Source: Rhynochetos jubatus (lineage: Eukaryota; Chordata; Aves; Eurypygiformes; Rhynochetidae). Taken from it: 64,000 bases of DNA. Below are positions 13,382 through 27,080 of the stretch, piece by piece. The position numbers and the translations under genes were made by a program. The notes under the pieces were generated by a model. The model did no database searches. It worked only from the letters and a program-made list of their open reading frames with translations, and was not told the origin of the DNA. The stretch lies in NCBI GenBank assembly GCA_027574665.1, contig CM050657.1:14954404-15018403 (forward strand). Reading direction: 5' to 3'. The stretch's first letter is position 1; the number at the start of each line of letters is the position of its first letter.

Positions 13382-16300
13382 CTAGCGAGGAATGGCACAG
13401 ATCTTGTATGGATGGGGTTTCATCGTGCTCCCAAACATGACGTCTGTGTTGACTTCCTTAACGCCTTCTGGTGGAGTGAACCTGAATGTCTGCAAGAGGC
13501 TGCAGAAGATGATGAAAAGCTCCATCTTCGCCAGCACCTCTCCCAGGCAGATCCGGTGGCCTGCGGAGGGAGAAGGGAAAGAGCCGTCAATCCCCACAGG
13601 GGTCTGTCGCCAGCACCTGCTTCCCAGCTTTTCAAAAGGGCATCGCTCAACCCCATCTAGGGGCAAAAGTCTTTGCTGAATTCGGCATTTTCCCCTCAGC
13701 CTGAACAGAGTGAGCGACTGAGATGTCTGCAGTGCTCCTCCCGTCATCGGCCCAGGTTACAGAAACAGGTACCAGAGATGCTTCTCAGCAGTTTCACACT
13801 TCCTGATCGATCGGACGCCCTGGTTCTGTGAACCGAGTTTCAGTCTCTTGGTTCCAAATGAGAATGACAAGGAAGCACCTTTAGGTCCCCTCCCAGCTTC
13901 CACTTAGTACAGGCTGGCTTTTCGTCACTAGCAGCAGCGAAAACTCAGAATACACAGGACATTCTACACCCGACTAGACATTTTCCTACGTAACGTTTTC
14001 AGTGAAAACAACTTGTTAAAGCACAAACTTTCCCCAATTTATCAATTAACTGTGTCCAGGATGTAATTTCCCACCAGAGAAAGACAGCGACAGATGCTGA
14101 AGTGTAGTGGTTCGGCCATTGAACTTGTATGTGAGAAACCCACGTTCCAATTTCTCGTCTGCACGGTTTAGGCCAGGAACCTGAGCCTGACACTTCCCCA
14201 TCGCAGCTGGGGGCTCCGACGACCAGGCTATTCCATGATCCCCAAGGGTTTCTGTTTGCTTAAGCTTCTATCAGATCACACACTGGGTGAAAGAGGGACT
14301 CCAGACGTGCCCCAGGAGAGACCTGGGGTGGATCTGATCCAGCTCCAGATTTCCACACCAATGGATGCTGAATTAGTTCTACAACATGAGTGAGCTCCAG
14401 CAGAGCAGCCTGACGCAGAACAGCCCCTGCGCTAGCCCCTGTGCAGAGGATGGCAGAGGACAGCAGTGTACGGACTCAAATCCCCGAATAATTGGCAGCT
14501 CTAGGGTCTTACTTTTACCTCCCCTGCACTTTCACAAAAAATCTAAGATCAAGGGTTTATACAATTACCCAACAACTTATTTTTGTAATCAGACATACTC
14601 CTGGGCTGGGAAAACTCTGTGCTCCTACAGTCTGGGATCACATTCCCTCTGGCCTTATCCGCAATGAAAACAGTAGAGAGCTTCGCACTCAGTCCAACCC
14701 ACACATACCGGTCCAGTTACCAGTGCACCTACCTGCTGAGAAGGCTAAGAAGGCCTCTCGGATCACAAAATTTCCATCCTTGTCCAAGAAATGACCAGGG
14801 TTGAACTGGTGAGGGGTCTCCCAGTATTCCGGATCAGAAAGGGCCGAGTCTATGTTTACCATAATCATGGTGCCCTGAAAGGAAGATGCTGTTGGCTCAG
14901 TTCTGTCTCCCACACGTCAGCACACAAGAAAAGGACACGAACAGACTCCAGCTGCCATCACTCAGCACACTGCTGGCCACAGGGAGAGGCGGCAGGAGGG
15001 AAAGATTATTTTATTGGAGGCGGGGAGGGAATTAATCTCACTCTGTTTTGAAGGGTTTTTCTTCAAAAAAATAAACATGAAAAGAAACATCAGTATTTCA
15101 GGATCAGGAATTTCCCTGCTGTATTTCTTCACATCTCCTTTTCCCCCCATTCTGTTAGCACACGCAACAGAAGGAGCGGTCCACGGTTCTTTAGCACTTT
15201 ATCCCAAATCTAGTAAAATGATTTTCCCACTCTGGACAAGCTTGGACAGGTTTTGACAAATGACGGACAAAGCACCCCGGAAATTAAACCGCGAATTTCA
15301 AATTATCTTCCTCGAGGTGGAGGCGGGAAACGACCAACGCCATGGAGCAGGGGTGGGCAGGAAGGCGCCTCCGTGTGTGCCTCTGGGGAGGTTTCACGTC
15401 GAGGTTAAGTTTGGACAAGCCGAAGAAGACAGCAGAAGGTTTTTGTCTGAGGTTAGGCAGCAGTTCAGAAGCTGTGGGGAAACGCCTTCGCTGTATTTCA
15501 GGTCTGATGCCAGAGAGGCAATAATAACAAAATGAAGTTGAGTGGACCCTTGGTATTGTCTCAGACATCGCCAAGGAACAAAACATTCCACCTCCCATTT
15601 GTCCACGTGGCAGACAACAACCTGTCATTAACAACCTGCGGCGCCTTCCCTGCTGACACCACTGCTCATTCCGGAAAAGTCTTCCCTGAAGTCTTTGGAA
15701 AGGATGAGAGCTCAAATGCTTATAAAGCGCTTGAGGATCACAGGCTCTTGGACAGTAAGACTGCAGCACTCTCGCAGAACACTAGTTTACTAGGTGTGAA
15801 AGTGCGTTCTGGCAAGCATTGTCACTCGCTGTCTGTGAGAGAAAGGTACAGGCCAGAGGACACCGCGCTGCCTCCAACACCCATCCATCCTGAACTGGAG
15901 GCAAAAGGGGTTGGCGGTAAACACGACTGCGAGGAACTTGAGTCACGGCCAAAGGTCACGCTGGGATATAAAGGATATCTGTACCTTTGGAACATGATAC
16001 CCCAAAACAGTTGTATCCTTCACTGCTTCTCTGGGAATGGTGATGAGAACAATGCTCCCGAAGCGCATGATCTCATGGATCACGGCGTTCGTGTAAGGCA
16101 GCTTCTTCCGATCCTCATAACAGATCAGATGGGAGGGACTCAGCACGGCATCCAGCTCCTTCTGGACTTTTTCTAGAAAGGGCAGGAGGGATCGTTATAG
16201 ATACAAGAACGCTGTTTTGCACGAGAGTCTTCCTTTCCTTTATGGATTATAGTAGTGATAGAAAAATACAACACGTAAAACAGCCAAACTTCCCATGTCT

Positions 16301-19300
16301 TAAAATGTAAACACATCTACACAACTCTCTAGTCATGATTTCACTACAATCTGGTATTTCCTGGTTTATAGATTCTACGTTTAGACCGTCTTTCCACAAT
16401 CCCGACAGATTTATTGAGCTTCATGGTTAAAGGAAGCGGAGCGAACTGTAAACAATGAAGGAGCTTCTTATGAAGAGATCCATTCAGTTATCCGAGCTAT
16501 TGTTTTCACTCCAGCTAAATACAGACCGAAATCAGCATGCTGCAAGGGAGCCACCGTGTCAAGCTGATACACATACGTAATGCTGAGAACTAGGACAGGA
16601 TTATATTGCCAAACCACCAGTAAGTAACAGCTTACACAGTCTCAGAGGGGTTCAGGGTCAAATTTCATGCTTAAAAACTAGGTTAGTCATCCAAGAGGTG
16701 GTGTTTGGGTTTTATTTCATCCGAATTTGAAAGGTAGGTGTGTGCACAGGGCACTGTTCTTCCAGCATTCTAGCACCAAGAGCATGGAAAGAAGGATTTC
16801 CAGCTCTAAACCCAAGAGCTGAGAACAGGTACTTGGCTTAGCAGCTTCACCGCTGAGAGCCCTCTAGCAAATCATTCAAAAACTTTGAAACGAGTGTGCA
16901 ACCATGCCCTTGTCTGGAGTTTTCCAGTCATCTTTTCGTCTTCCCATTAGCGTCTTCCTTCTCTGTTTAACACTCCTACACGTCACAATAAATATCCTTC
17001 TTCTTCAGAAATACAACTGGTGAACCAGTTAATGAGCGCAAACAATACATTGTTATTACACTTTCTGGATGCCAGAAAAGTGTCACTTTTCTGTGTTTTC
17101 AGCCGGATCGTATTTTCCATTAAATGCTTCCAGCACTGAAACCACCCGACAAAAATCAACAGGACAAAACACAGTATCAGAACATGAATATCTCTGAGAT
17201 CACTTAATCTGTCTGAAAACTTTCTACTTCACTGGCTGCTTAAAAGAAAAGCTCATGAACATGATCTAAAAAAAAACCAAAGCAAGCTTGGTCCTTGAAA
17301 AAACTTGGTCTTAACAAAAAAACCCAGGTGTAACAGACAATTATTCTGCTTGAAACATACAACTCACCTCGGGTCTCCAACTCACCTTGGATGTCAGGAT
17401 ACGCCACCATATAGAGCAGAGCCCAACGCAGAGTGGTGGCAGTGGTCTCTGAGCCCCCCAGGAAAAGGTCAAAAACAGACTGCACCATGTTCTCTTCATC
17501 AAATGTAGAATTAGGGATACTTTTAGTCTACGGGTGAAAATGAGAAAGATAAAGCAGGGGATGTACGTGTATGTAACGGTTGTCAGCACTGAGACAGGCA
17601 GCAATCACTATACCTAAACAAACAATGATGGAGAAAATAGAGGTACTTGAGTAAAACAAATATTTATGCTAAGATTTCCCTCCAATAAGTACGCTGATGA
17701 TGTTAAATTACAGAAGCTGTCGAAAGCGTCAGGTGTCTACGGTCCTGTTATGCTGCCTTCTAGAGTGACTTGTTGCCTTGCTGCTAACTCCCATGAAAAA
17801 ACACGTTTCAAAGGAGTTTTATCCCACCCTTGCCACTGCACATTTGCATATCCCGTGGCATATTCCACGTGTTACCGTCACATAGGTATGACGGACCAAC
17901 AGAATTCATGTACACCTCTAAAACAAGTTAGCAAATGACCTGCTCCAAGTTCACCTTTGCATTCGACAGCCGAGTTCTTAAACTGTGCCTGTAGAGCTCT
18001 GAAATAACGTTGCTGTGTACAGACAACCGTAGGAAAGGTGCGGGGGATCGGTTCGGATAGGTTCCGCATAAATTACTCACTTTCTCCATCTGTTCTAGGT
18101 AAAAGTCAATGAAATCTTCCAGTTTGTCTGTTGTGCCTCTTTCTCTGTGCAGTTGGATTTCCTGCCTTATGAAAGAACGAACAAAATCACAGGAAAATAA
18201 TACTTTCTTTGCCGGTCCTGGGAGGCGCTCGGCAGCCCACGGGAAAATTTCACACAGCTGTGGAAGCAAGCATTCAACACGGATGCGGTAAGTTACGTGG
18301 CACAAGCGAGGCCTTTGTAGAGATACAGCGTGGACATCTTCAGTGCTAAACTGCTGAACTAATCTCTCCAGGAAAAATACTGTAGCAGCAAAGAGAAATG
18401 TTGGGTACATGCTGAGTACAGGAACACACGTTAAACCCAGGAAGTAAAGACAACACAGTTTCCACCTTGGATCCGTTCCTATCCTGGCTGCATAACTCTA
18501 CTTGTATTTGCCCTCTTAATTCACAAAATAATCCACTTTTTCAGATAGATTTGAAACGTATTAATATTAATAAATTTAATATTAATAAATTTAATATTAA
18601 TAAGCTTTCATATATATATAATCTTAGGACACAGAAGAAAACACTCTCTTTTATGCTGATACAAAGAGCATCACCTTTTCACCTGAACAATACTGGTGTT
18701 GCCATTATAGCAAAGTTCAGCATCCCAAGCGCATCACCTTTGCTGAGAAATTCTAGTGACGAGTATTAATATAATATTAACAGTTGAATGATGTCAAAAC
18801 CGTCCAGTTCATGTTCAGAGTCAGAATTACCGTCATCATTTATTCTGTATTAAATAATGCCATAACTACAGTAATAGAATTATTTTGCACAATAATGCAA
18901 TAACGTACTCAATAATAAAAGAATTTGCATATTAAAGAAATCATTTTCTTACAAAGTGAAGGTAGCTGTTCCCAAAAGCCACTATAGAATTGTATGCTTT
19001 AATCAGCTCGCAGAAGGTTTCATCCTCTAGGGAGAAACGATGTCCAAAAACCACAGCACAGATCACGTTGGAGACGGCATGAACGATGGGGAAGGAAGGG
19101 TCGACAGCTCTTCCTGCAGACAGAGAGAAGCGTTCATCTCCCAACGCTTTCTTTATCCCCTTCACTATTTGGGAGGCCAGATCACAATGACATTTGATAA
19201 TAGATATCCTCTACGCCAGTTAGACTGTTACACCGAAACACCCACAGTTCGCTGACAAACGTAACAACAGGTAAACCTCATTCCAAAGTGAGGACAGGAC

Positions 19301-22300
19301 GGCCTCCAGTCTTTAACTCCCAGCCCTGGGGTTTTGTTTGCCTTCTCTTTTGTTTCTTAACCTTGCTGAGGTCTGACTGTAGTTTCAGTTGCACTCTAAA
19401 CCCGAGCTGAGTCCCAAACTTATTCTTTCCTGAAGCAAACCCAGTTAGTCTTCACCCTCAGAGTCATGCAGGCCACGTCCTACGTCAACCCCCCAAACGC
19501 ATTTCCCCAGCACCCTGCCCATGCCATACCATCCTTGTCCTTGAAGAACTCGACCAGAAAACGGGCCTCGTTTTGTATCCCGCGCTCCATTCCTTTATTG
19601 CCCATTCCCAGCTTGCGAAGAACTCCAATTCCAAAATGCCGCTGATGTTTCCAGATGAGACCATTTGAGACCAGGATACCTTCAGCCACCAAGAATCAAT
19701 TTTATGTCCCGTTAATGTTCGTATAATAGTAAATGACACAAACACTAGGAGTCACCCTCTCATCATGCTGCCACTCAAAGAGCCACCTCAGGGCAGAGCA
19801 ATTCTAATGGCATCTTGTTAGAGTCATAGAAACCGCCCTGCTTAGGATGTGCCCACCCCTGCAAAAAATCCCACTCAAGGTCTCATTCGTTACCTTGTAC
19901 AATCTTGCAAGGCAGTTAACACTCCCCTGTAGGCTATGCTTGCCCACATCCCCGCCCCGTGTTCTTCCAGGTGTTGCCACATCAGCTCTATGTCCTCGGA
20001 GCCTGGGCTAGCAGAAAAGCCGCCAGCGCAACAGGCAGGTGTCTGGGGTGCGGAGAGTGGCCAGCTTGCAGCTGTTTGTTAAAGCCAGCCCTGCTACAAA
20101 CCGCTAGTGCAGCTTGTCACAGCCCAGCTACTTTACCCAGCCTCCCCCGGATCAAACGTGGCAATAAAGACCCTTCCAAATGGGCTGAAACGGCCCCAGA
20201 CAATCATCTCCTCTGTTTCTGAAAGATGCTTTCTCTACTTACTTTAGCTAGCATTATAAATTAACGCTTTCCAAATTGCATCCCACATGCAACAAAGCCT
20301 GACTGAGGATAAAGGCATCTGTCTATCTCCTCTGGATAAGAGGCCAGTGGGAACAAGTTCAATCATTTCTGTTTTAAACCCAGCACCCTCTTTATTCTCC
20401 ATCCACTGTAATCCAGCAGTCTGGTGTAAGTGATAGCAGAGTAAGAAGCTCTGAACAAGGACATGATGCACCTACAGCCTCGCTAGTACCTTTACAGCTC
20501 CAGTGACCTTCCCGCGCTCTCAGACTTCCCGAAAGGCGAGACCTTGCCCAACAGCTCTGTACCTGCCTTCCTTACAGCAGCCTTTGCCACGAACAGCCGG
20601 GAGCACAAACAATTACTTGATCCTCAGCTTGCAGAGGAGGCCGCAAGCTTCAGATTATTTCAAATCCAGACTCACACTTAGACAAGACTACAAACGGACA
20701 AGCAAGAACCGGCTGGGTACAAACGCTGCTGCTGCGATGAGATGCCGAAACACGCGCGTGACAGTGGGACTTTGGAGACAACCGAGAGTAATGCTGTAGG
20801 ATACAGCACTCACCCTGAGAAGGCAGAACAGCTGAAGTGGGAACTAAGGGCCTGTCAGTAAGAAAAACACGCGAGGAAACAAAGTCAGCCAAGGATGAAG
20901 TCCTTCCACAGATACGAACATCTTACCCTTTCCATTTGCCATTTTGTTGAAGACGTAGGTCTGCAGCCGCCCGGAAACATCCGCCGAGTTGGTGGTGAGA
21001 CCATCCTTCACGGCTTGGTACCCGTACAGCACCACAATAGGTCTGTGACCCAGCCACAAGGTGCTGATGTTGCCATAGACTCTTGCGAGCTGTAGATTAG
21101 ATCAAAGCGAAAACACTACCCGTCAGAGAAACACCAACCGAAACGCACCCGCGATGGGCCGCTCTCCTCCAGCGCGACACTGCTCGGGGGTCCAGGAAGC
21201 GAAAAGGGATGGTGATTTTGTTTTGCAGTGGGAGTGCCTCCCACAGTGAGGTGCTGGGCTCCCGCTGGGAATTTCACAGCAATGTGAATGATGAAAGAAA
21301 AGATGCTCTTCCCTTTTTAAACCTGGCCGGGGTTGCCTTTGCAAAGCTAATGACTAGGAAAAGGCCCCTGACTGAGTGCTTACAGATCCATATTGGGTTT
21401 CACATGAAACTTCACCTGCCCATTCTGGATTACATTTTTCAATTCCGTATTTAACTTCCTCAGCCACAACTAGAACTCCTTAAAATTACATATTCCAGGT
21501 GCAACTCTCCTTCTAGTAGTGCAGGTTTCAAGTTTCAATGGCAGGACCCGTTACACAGAAATACTGTCAAACTGAGGCATCTGAGCGTAGAGCCCACCTC
21601 TGCTCGGCTAGTGATGGCTGCAGCTCTGCCCTCCCACAGCGATGAACGTGTACCCATCGGAAAAGTTTAACATCAGGGTCCTTCACGTCCCTTCTCCTGA
21701 AGCCAACCATCTCCAGTTGCAGACAGGTACCCCCGGACACACAGGATGCATTTAGCACCCAAGGAAAGGTTGTGACTTGAGAAAATATATCAATGCATTG
21801 GATTCTTTCGTGACGTTTTGGCTCAGTGGACGGTGCTGAGCACTGAACGTACCTATGTTAACACGTTAGAACAGACCTAATTCTTCCCACCGGTTCCTCC
21901 CTTTGTCCATCATTTACACCATAACCTCTTCTGCAAGGAGCAATTCCCAGCCTGGGCTTCAGAAAAACAATGGAGCTAAGGTTTTGGCTGCATATGGGAT
22001 ACCATCTTGTTTCTATTCCATGACAGCAGAAGGCATACCAGTGTGCTTTTCCCATGTTCTGAACTCAAGACACCTTGTTTTAGAAGATTTTCTGTATGTG
22101 CCTGTGGTGGGAAATCTGAGACACACTTTTTTCTCTCAAGGCAAAAAGCCTCCCTTAAAAGCAGAAGTCCTTTTTGAGACAAAATTACTGTCCTCGGTCC
22201 TGTTTAACTCGCACACATACCAGCTTTCACAGGAAGTAGACTCTGCAGGACTTCCTTAACTTGTGTTGGCACTTAATTTAACTTCTGTGTGCCACCTTCC

Positions 22301-22572
22301 CTCAGGATTAAGCTCTCCCTGCTACCACACCAGCCTACCGACAGCCATCACTGGCCTCTACAGCTTTTGCCTCAACAGCTCTTCCGTTCACACCTGCAAA
22401 CGCATACCTTTTTCAGGCTCCCATGATCAGCTCTAAATTTTATCCACCAGAAGCTTCCAACGAAGGGAAATGGAGTTGGTCCAGGAGGGAATCCACGACT
22501 TTTCCATTGCAATTTCAGGAACTGCACACCCAGAAGAAACAAAACCAGGGAAATGAGAATTACGCTTAACAT
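13382..22572 (-). CDS. Cytochrome P450 family 2 gene B, complete
   Basis: Nine coding exons: 22408-22572, 20927-21089, 19530-19679, 18953-19113, 18081-18257, 17386-17527, 15985-16172, 14733-14874, 13382-13560. They sum to 1467 nt, 488 residues plus TAG, with phases intact and GT-AG sites. The product is an ER-membrane heme monooxygenase: signal anchor MLSVILISLVLFLLG, hinge FPPGPTPFP, C-helix WKHQR (119-123), I-helix GGSETT (296-301), K-helix EIMR (353-356) and heme loop FSAGHRICLG with ligand Cys434. All core motifs are present, so it is probably functional. The I-helix has GGS where many CYP2 proteins have AGT, and the second Arg of the C-helix WxxRR is His. It lies in the same orientation as gene A and divergent from gene C. 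Subfamily is uncertain (CYP2K/2AB/2J-like). Confidence 0.93.
14101..14165 (+). repeat. Possible tRNA-derived SINE relic
   Basis: In intron 8 of gene B, TAGTGGTT followed about 35 bases later by CCCACGTTCCAATTTC resembles the A and B boxes of tRNA-derived SINEs of the MIR kind. It is a single copy, degraded, and matched only by eye. Confidence 0.25.
18560..18603. repeat. AT-rich 15-bp tandem repeat
   Basis: About three head-to-tail copies of AATATTAATAAATTT in intron 4 of gene B, followed by a short TA dinucleotide run. No function is evident. Confidence 0.8.
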
Positions 22573-22754
22573 TTCACACCTCCAAACTACTCTATCGCTG
22601 AGAAAACTGCTACGAATCTGCCTGTTGAAATGACTCTGTATTGTTCTTCTTAACTCTTCCCTCTCACATTTAAGCTTTCTGAGTTTTTCTCCTCCCTTCC
22701 TTCCTACCACGCTTCCTGATCTCAGAGAGCGAGGAACGTTCCCATTCCTGAGCG

Positions 22755-22763
22755 TATTTAATA
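22755..22763 (-). promoter_or_regulatory. TATA-like element of CYP2 gene B
   Basis: On the minus strand this reads TATTAAATA, about 183 nt upstream of the gene B ATG, followed by a CTCTCTGAGAT leader similar to that of gene A. Promoter role is inferred from the shared position and sequence. Confidence 0.4.
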
Positions 22764-24679
22764 CACCGCTATGCTGCAATATGCTAATAGCCACCATCAC
22801 TTTAAGATCCAGTAGAGGCCAGAAGGCAGGCACCTCTTTGGGAAACATCCCTTTGAGCAACCCGTTGGACGGAACGCGTCACTCGGAGCAGCGACGACGC
22901 GCAAGCCAAGAGCTCAGGCACGAAGCTGCAGCCGTCAGCCAGGTAGGGCGGACACGGACAGGAGCGCTCACCAGGCAGCATTCTCAGGGCAGAGGCAAAA
23001 GGAAGCAGTCAGTAGCCTTATAGGAGAGCGGTTGCAAACGCAGATTTGGGAACCACGAGCAAGGAAGCGTTGCCATCCGCGTTTTCACAGCAAACAACAC
23101 AGCTGAGCTGCAAATGGCACGGAGGAGAACCAGTGCTAGTACTATCAACAAAAACCATGACAGGTCCCGCAGGCAAAGGAACACCAAGTTCAACACATCT
23201 CGGGAGACACCGTTGGACTTTCCCTGGGAAGATCCTGGTGGAATCAAAACCTTCCACCCGCCAAAGGCCTGGCTGCACCCCTGATCCGTGCTTCTCTGAG
23301 CCCCTCGGGTCTACGCACCAGAGCGCAGCCACGGCTGGCCGGCAAGCACAGCGCCCCGGAAGGAAGCCAGCCGACGGCCTCCCGCAGCTCCCTGCGCTGC
23401 AGAGCATGCTCAGGGAAGCGGCTGGAGAAGGGCTGCTTCCGACCGAGCACGGATCAGTGTGCCCCACGCACCGTTTTCGCTTTTCCTCCAGCCCCCTACC
23501 ATGAATGGTCTAAGACCAAACTCCAGTGCAATGAGGGAGCTAAGGAAATGACAGGATTTTACAAAGCTGTAGTAACTCAGAGATGCAAATGCATTCCTAA
23601 ATTTCCTCCAGTCCCTTCCAGCTAGCACAGACACTTCACATGGCAAACCCCTCACTGCCTGTGATGGCAAGGTGGCACATGAAGCTGGTTTCCCCACGGC
23701 AGCCTATTGCCACATCCCAGCGAATGCTAATAGGTCAAAGAATCTCCCTCTGGTCTAAACCCAGAAGCCCCCAGCTTTTTATTTCCTCAGCTGGGGCCCC
23801 TCTTCTGAACTCAGGGTAGAGTTTTCTAACATACCGCTACGTCACGGAATGACTAGAGACCACGGCCCAAAGGACAAACAGGTCAGGGAAGAGACTTGAG
23901 GCCGGGCATGGTGAGAGCCCAGGAGCTGCCTTTTAAGCCAGCCCTCTGCCTAGAGCACAGCACGCTCCCTCGCCTGCACGGGCTTCGGGCAGCCTTTCCC
24001 AGCAGTGGCTGCGCAGGGACCGGCAGGCATAAGAGCGAGCAGGTTTCAGACATCCCAGGAGAACGCTGGAACGCTCGAGGGAAGGTTGCAGCGCGCAATC
24101 TCAGGGGGTCTGAAACAACTCCGGGAGAACAAGCGCTCTTCCTCGTTCTCGCCTTACAGGTGGAAAAACCCTGGTGGTGGGAGAGGAAGGGTAGCACTGC
24201 CAGAGCTACAGCCCTTCAAACAACGAGGGTGAGGGTTCCACAACCTGATGGGCAGCAGTTTACCTTGCGCCCATGACTCCACCTACAGCAGGAGTCCCGG
24301 CAAGGTGATCCCACTGAACTCCTCTGCAAACACAATGGCTCTTCCCTCGCTTGTGCCCGAGTTCTGGTAAAAGCAGCAGACAGTCTCCCCCATGGCATAC
24401 AGCAGGGCAGGGAGCACAGAGTCTTCAGGGACCGCCACACCCTTAAATAAAAGAGCTCCGTTGCTTGTTTGGAAGCACAAACTGACAGCTCCGCTAGCTA
24501 CTTTTCATACTGGGTCTGGAGCTGGATGCCTCCTTGAGCAGCCAAGGTTTCCAAACTCCCTGTTGGGATGGAGTTCTAGTCCACTCTGAGGCTTTATGCG
24601 TTAGAGTTTCTGCCTTCTCTCAGTAGCAGGAGTCCTGCTTACTCAGAATTAATGCCAGAGTCTGTAACTGTTTGCCTTA

Positions 24680-24967
24680 TTTTTGACAGGACAAGGGGTA
24701 ACAGGTTTAAACTGAAAGTGGGGAGATTTAGATTGGATATCAGGAAGAAATTCTTCCTGGAGAGGGTGGGGAGGCACTGGCACAGGTTGCCCAGAGAAGC
24801 TGTGGATGCCCCATCCCTGGAAGTGTCCAAGGCCAGGCTGGAGGAGGCTTGGAGCAACCTGGTCTAGTGGAGGGTGTCCCTGCCCATGGCAGGGGGGTTG
24901 GAACTGGATGGGCTTTAAGGTCCTTTCCAACCCAAACCATCCTGTGATTCTATGATTCTATGATTTT
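24680..24967 (+). mobile_element. CR1 LINE 3' end
   Basis: Sense-strand CR1 3' UTR: starts GACAAGGGGTAACAGGTTTA, passes GGTTGCCCAGAGAAGC and CTGCCCATGGCAGGGG, and ends with ATTCTATGATTCTATGATTT, the terminal short repeat of CR1. 5'-truncated as usual. Confidence 0.95.
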
Positions 24968-25119
24968 ATATGAGCTCCTTCAGATGCTGTGAATTTAAAA
25001 GTCTCCTTGACACAAGAAACTACAAACAGAAGCAGTTCTCAGAAGAGTTCTGGAGGGAAGCCAGCAGAATAGGCTGTTCAGGATGTTGGTACCAAGCTGC
25101 CTGGTGAAGAACAGCACAG

Positions 25120-27080
25120 ACCTAATAGGGATAGGGCTGCACAGTGGCCCCCCAAAAGATACAGTGTGTTGGCCTCTCTAACTCAATCAGACAGTGTGAA
25201 CCTAAACGGCTGCAAAGAGCTTCTGAAGACAGAGAGCTCCGTGCATGCCATCTGCTCACCCAAAAATACACAGAGCCCTGCGGAAGGAGCCTGAAAGGAC
25301 AATTACTGATCTTACTCACTGCCCTGCACTTTCTCTGAGGCTGTTGCTTCATGCCAGAGCAGAGCTGTCCCTGTGGGATGCTGCTCCCTCGCAAGATTTA
25401 CTGCCTAAACAAAACTCAACCCATCCCTGCAACTCCGCTTGCACAATTGATTGGTGTTAGCAGCTAGCAGAAAGGACACCAGGAACATTTTGAAAGATCG
25501 TTTCATACTCCCTCCTGCAAGTTCTTCAGTAGCACTCAAGGTACTGATCTCAGCCCCTGCTGAGAAGGGTAAGACGACTTCTCCAGAGAAAAATTCCTTC
25601 CTCATGCATGAACTGACAGGGGTTGGACTCCAGAGGTTTCTTCCATGGCTCCGGAATCAGTCAGGAGAGGATGTATTTGCAATAACCATCCTGTCCTGCA
25701 AGAATGGAGTGGCTGCTCCTAGGCTGTCTCTTAACCTCTCTCCCTGGCAAAGTCATCCACACAGAGACACAGCAAGAGCTCGGGTTTTACTGCACCGAGC
25801 AGAAGGCCACACAGCCTATTGGCAGAGCTGCTTTTCCTGGAACATGCCTTCTGCTCTTCGATTAGCGAACACGACTGATGACCCCTGCGTGGGGCGCAAG
25901 CGGCACTGCAACTAAGGGCCGTGCTGTTTCTGCCCTTTCGTCTTGTACTGCGGCTGGTCCGGCACCACAGGCGATCCCGATACGAGATTGACAATGCAAA
26001 GGGAGATACAGCCAACAGCATCATGAGAGCGCTCAGATGTGCTCTACGTGCCCAGACACACACCGTGGCTGTATCTGACAACGTTCAGTGCCGCACCTGG
26101 CAGCAATTAAAAAGAAACACCTTGTCTGAAACGGCTCACGACTTTCTAGTAACGCCTCGGCTCTGAGCAGGTTCCCACTTGCGCAAACCCAGCTGAGGCT
26201 GCGTACTTGGGCCCCGCAGTTCGGCCCATGAAAGCTGCACTTGTGTAACAGCTGGATATGCCCCACGCCCACGCTTTCATACGGAGGGCGTTGTTTTCCT
26301 CATCCCACATTTCTGTCCACGTATGACAGCTGATCTTTTTTTTTTTTAAACCTGAAGGATTCCTGGACACATTTAGCACTGCCAGCTTCTTCCTAAAAAC
26401 CCAGGGAGAAAGAGAAACTTGAGAGCAGAATTACTTCTTCATGACATATCTTCATAGTCAGGCTTTAGTTCAATCAAGAAATGAGACAAGCAGCCAGTAT
26501 CATGAAAATTTTTCTTTCCAGGTCTTCCAAAAGATTTTAAAGGACAATCTCCCACCCCACAAAACCTAACAATTCTGACAGCATTCATTTCTGCATCCAG
26601 GACATCAGGTCTGACCTATGCCTCTTCTTAAATTCCACTGGACTGCCCCCGACTGGGAGTAGGGAAAGAGTCCTGCTTTTGCCTTGGCCACTTGCCACGT
26701 TCTGCTGTTGCAGATTCAGCAGCTGTAAGTATCTTTTAACTGGGTACAGTAAGTGGTACTTCATAAGAGTTGTGTGTGGGTTTTGCTTCAATATTCCCAT
26801 GCAAAAAGGTGACTGATACTGTGGTGTCACCTCAGGGTAAACTGAGACGCAACATCGCACGGTACAGCGCCTCGTGCATTCCGCAATGCAACAGGGACCA
26901 TTCGGTCCGTCTGCATTTCCACAGTACCTACCCATAGGTAGGCACCACCGGCATAACTACGTAGAAGCAAAGGGTTTCAGCTTACTATAACGTGGTTTAT
27001 CCCTTCCTAACGGGTAAGGTTTCAGGAGCTGTACAGTGAGGAGACACAAGATCAGGAACATGAGAGCCTCACTGACGGAG
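25120..27080 (-). pseudogene. CYP2 relic pseudogene (exons 1, 8 and 9 recognisable)
   Basis: Three pieces align with CYP2 exons of the neighbours. Exon 9 (about 25120-25277) keeps its acceptor CCGCAG and reads VFLGEQMACTELSVF against [15 protein letters not shown] of gene C; the heme-ligand Cys codon TGT is TTT (Phe) and a TGA follows 24 codons later. Exon 8 (25557-25695) keeps its acceptor and the ending VVLPFSAG, but is 3 nt short, holds a TGA, and its donor GT has become GG. Exon 1 (about 26985-27080) reads FLILCLLTVQLLK against gene B LVLFLLGVQFLK and has lost the ATG. Exons 2-7 are not recognisable in the remaining 1.3 kb, although 26585-26640 could be a trace of exon 5. It is non-functional as a P450. 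Exons 8 and 9 are closer to gene C, although its orientation matches A and B. Confidence 0.75.

Larger units (their letters stand above)
22573..25119. other. Intergenic, 5' flank of gene B
   Basis: Upstream sequence of gene B. It holds the TATA-like element above and one CR1 copy at 24680-24967. I recognise no coding exon in the rest. Confidence 0.5.

Noticed and set aside
15532..16176. 214-aa open frame on the plus strand
   Set aside because: It runs antisense through exon 7 of gene B (15985-16172), whose protein is clearly CYP2; the frame is a shadow.
25731..26940. Exons 2-7 of the CYP2 relic
   Set aside because: I looked for the conserved strings of each exon on the minus strand and found none; a fragment near 26585-26640 is too weak to call.
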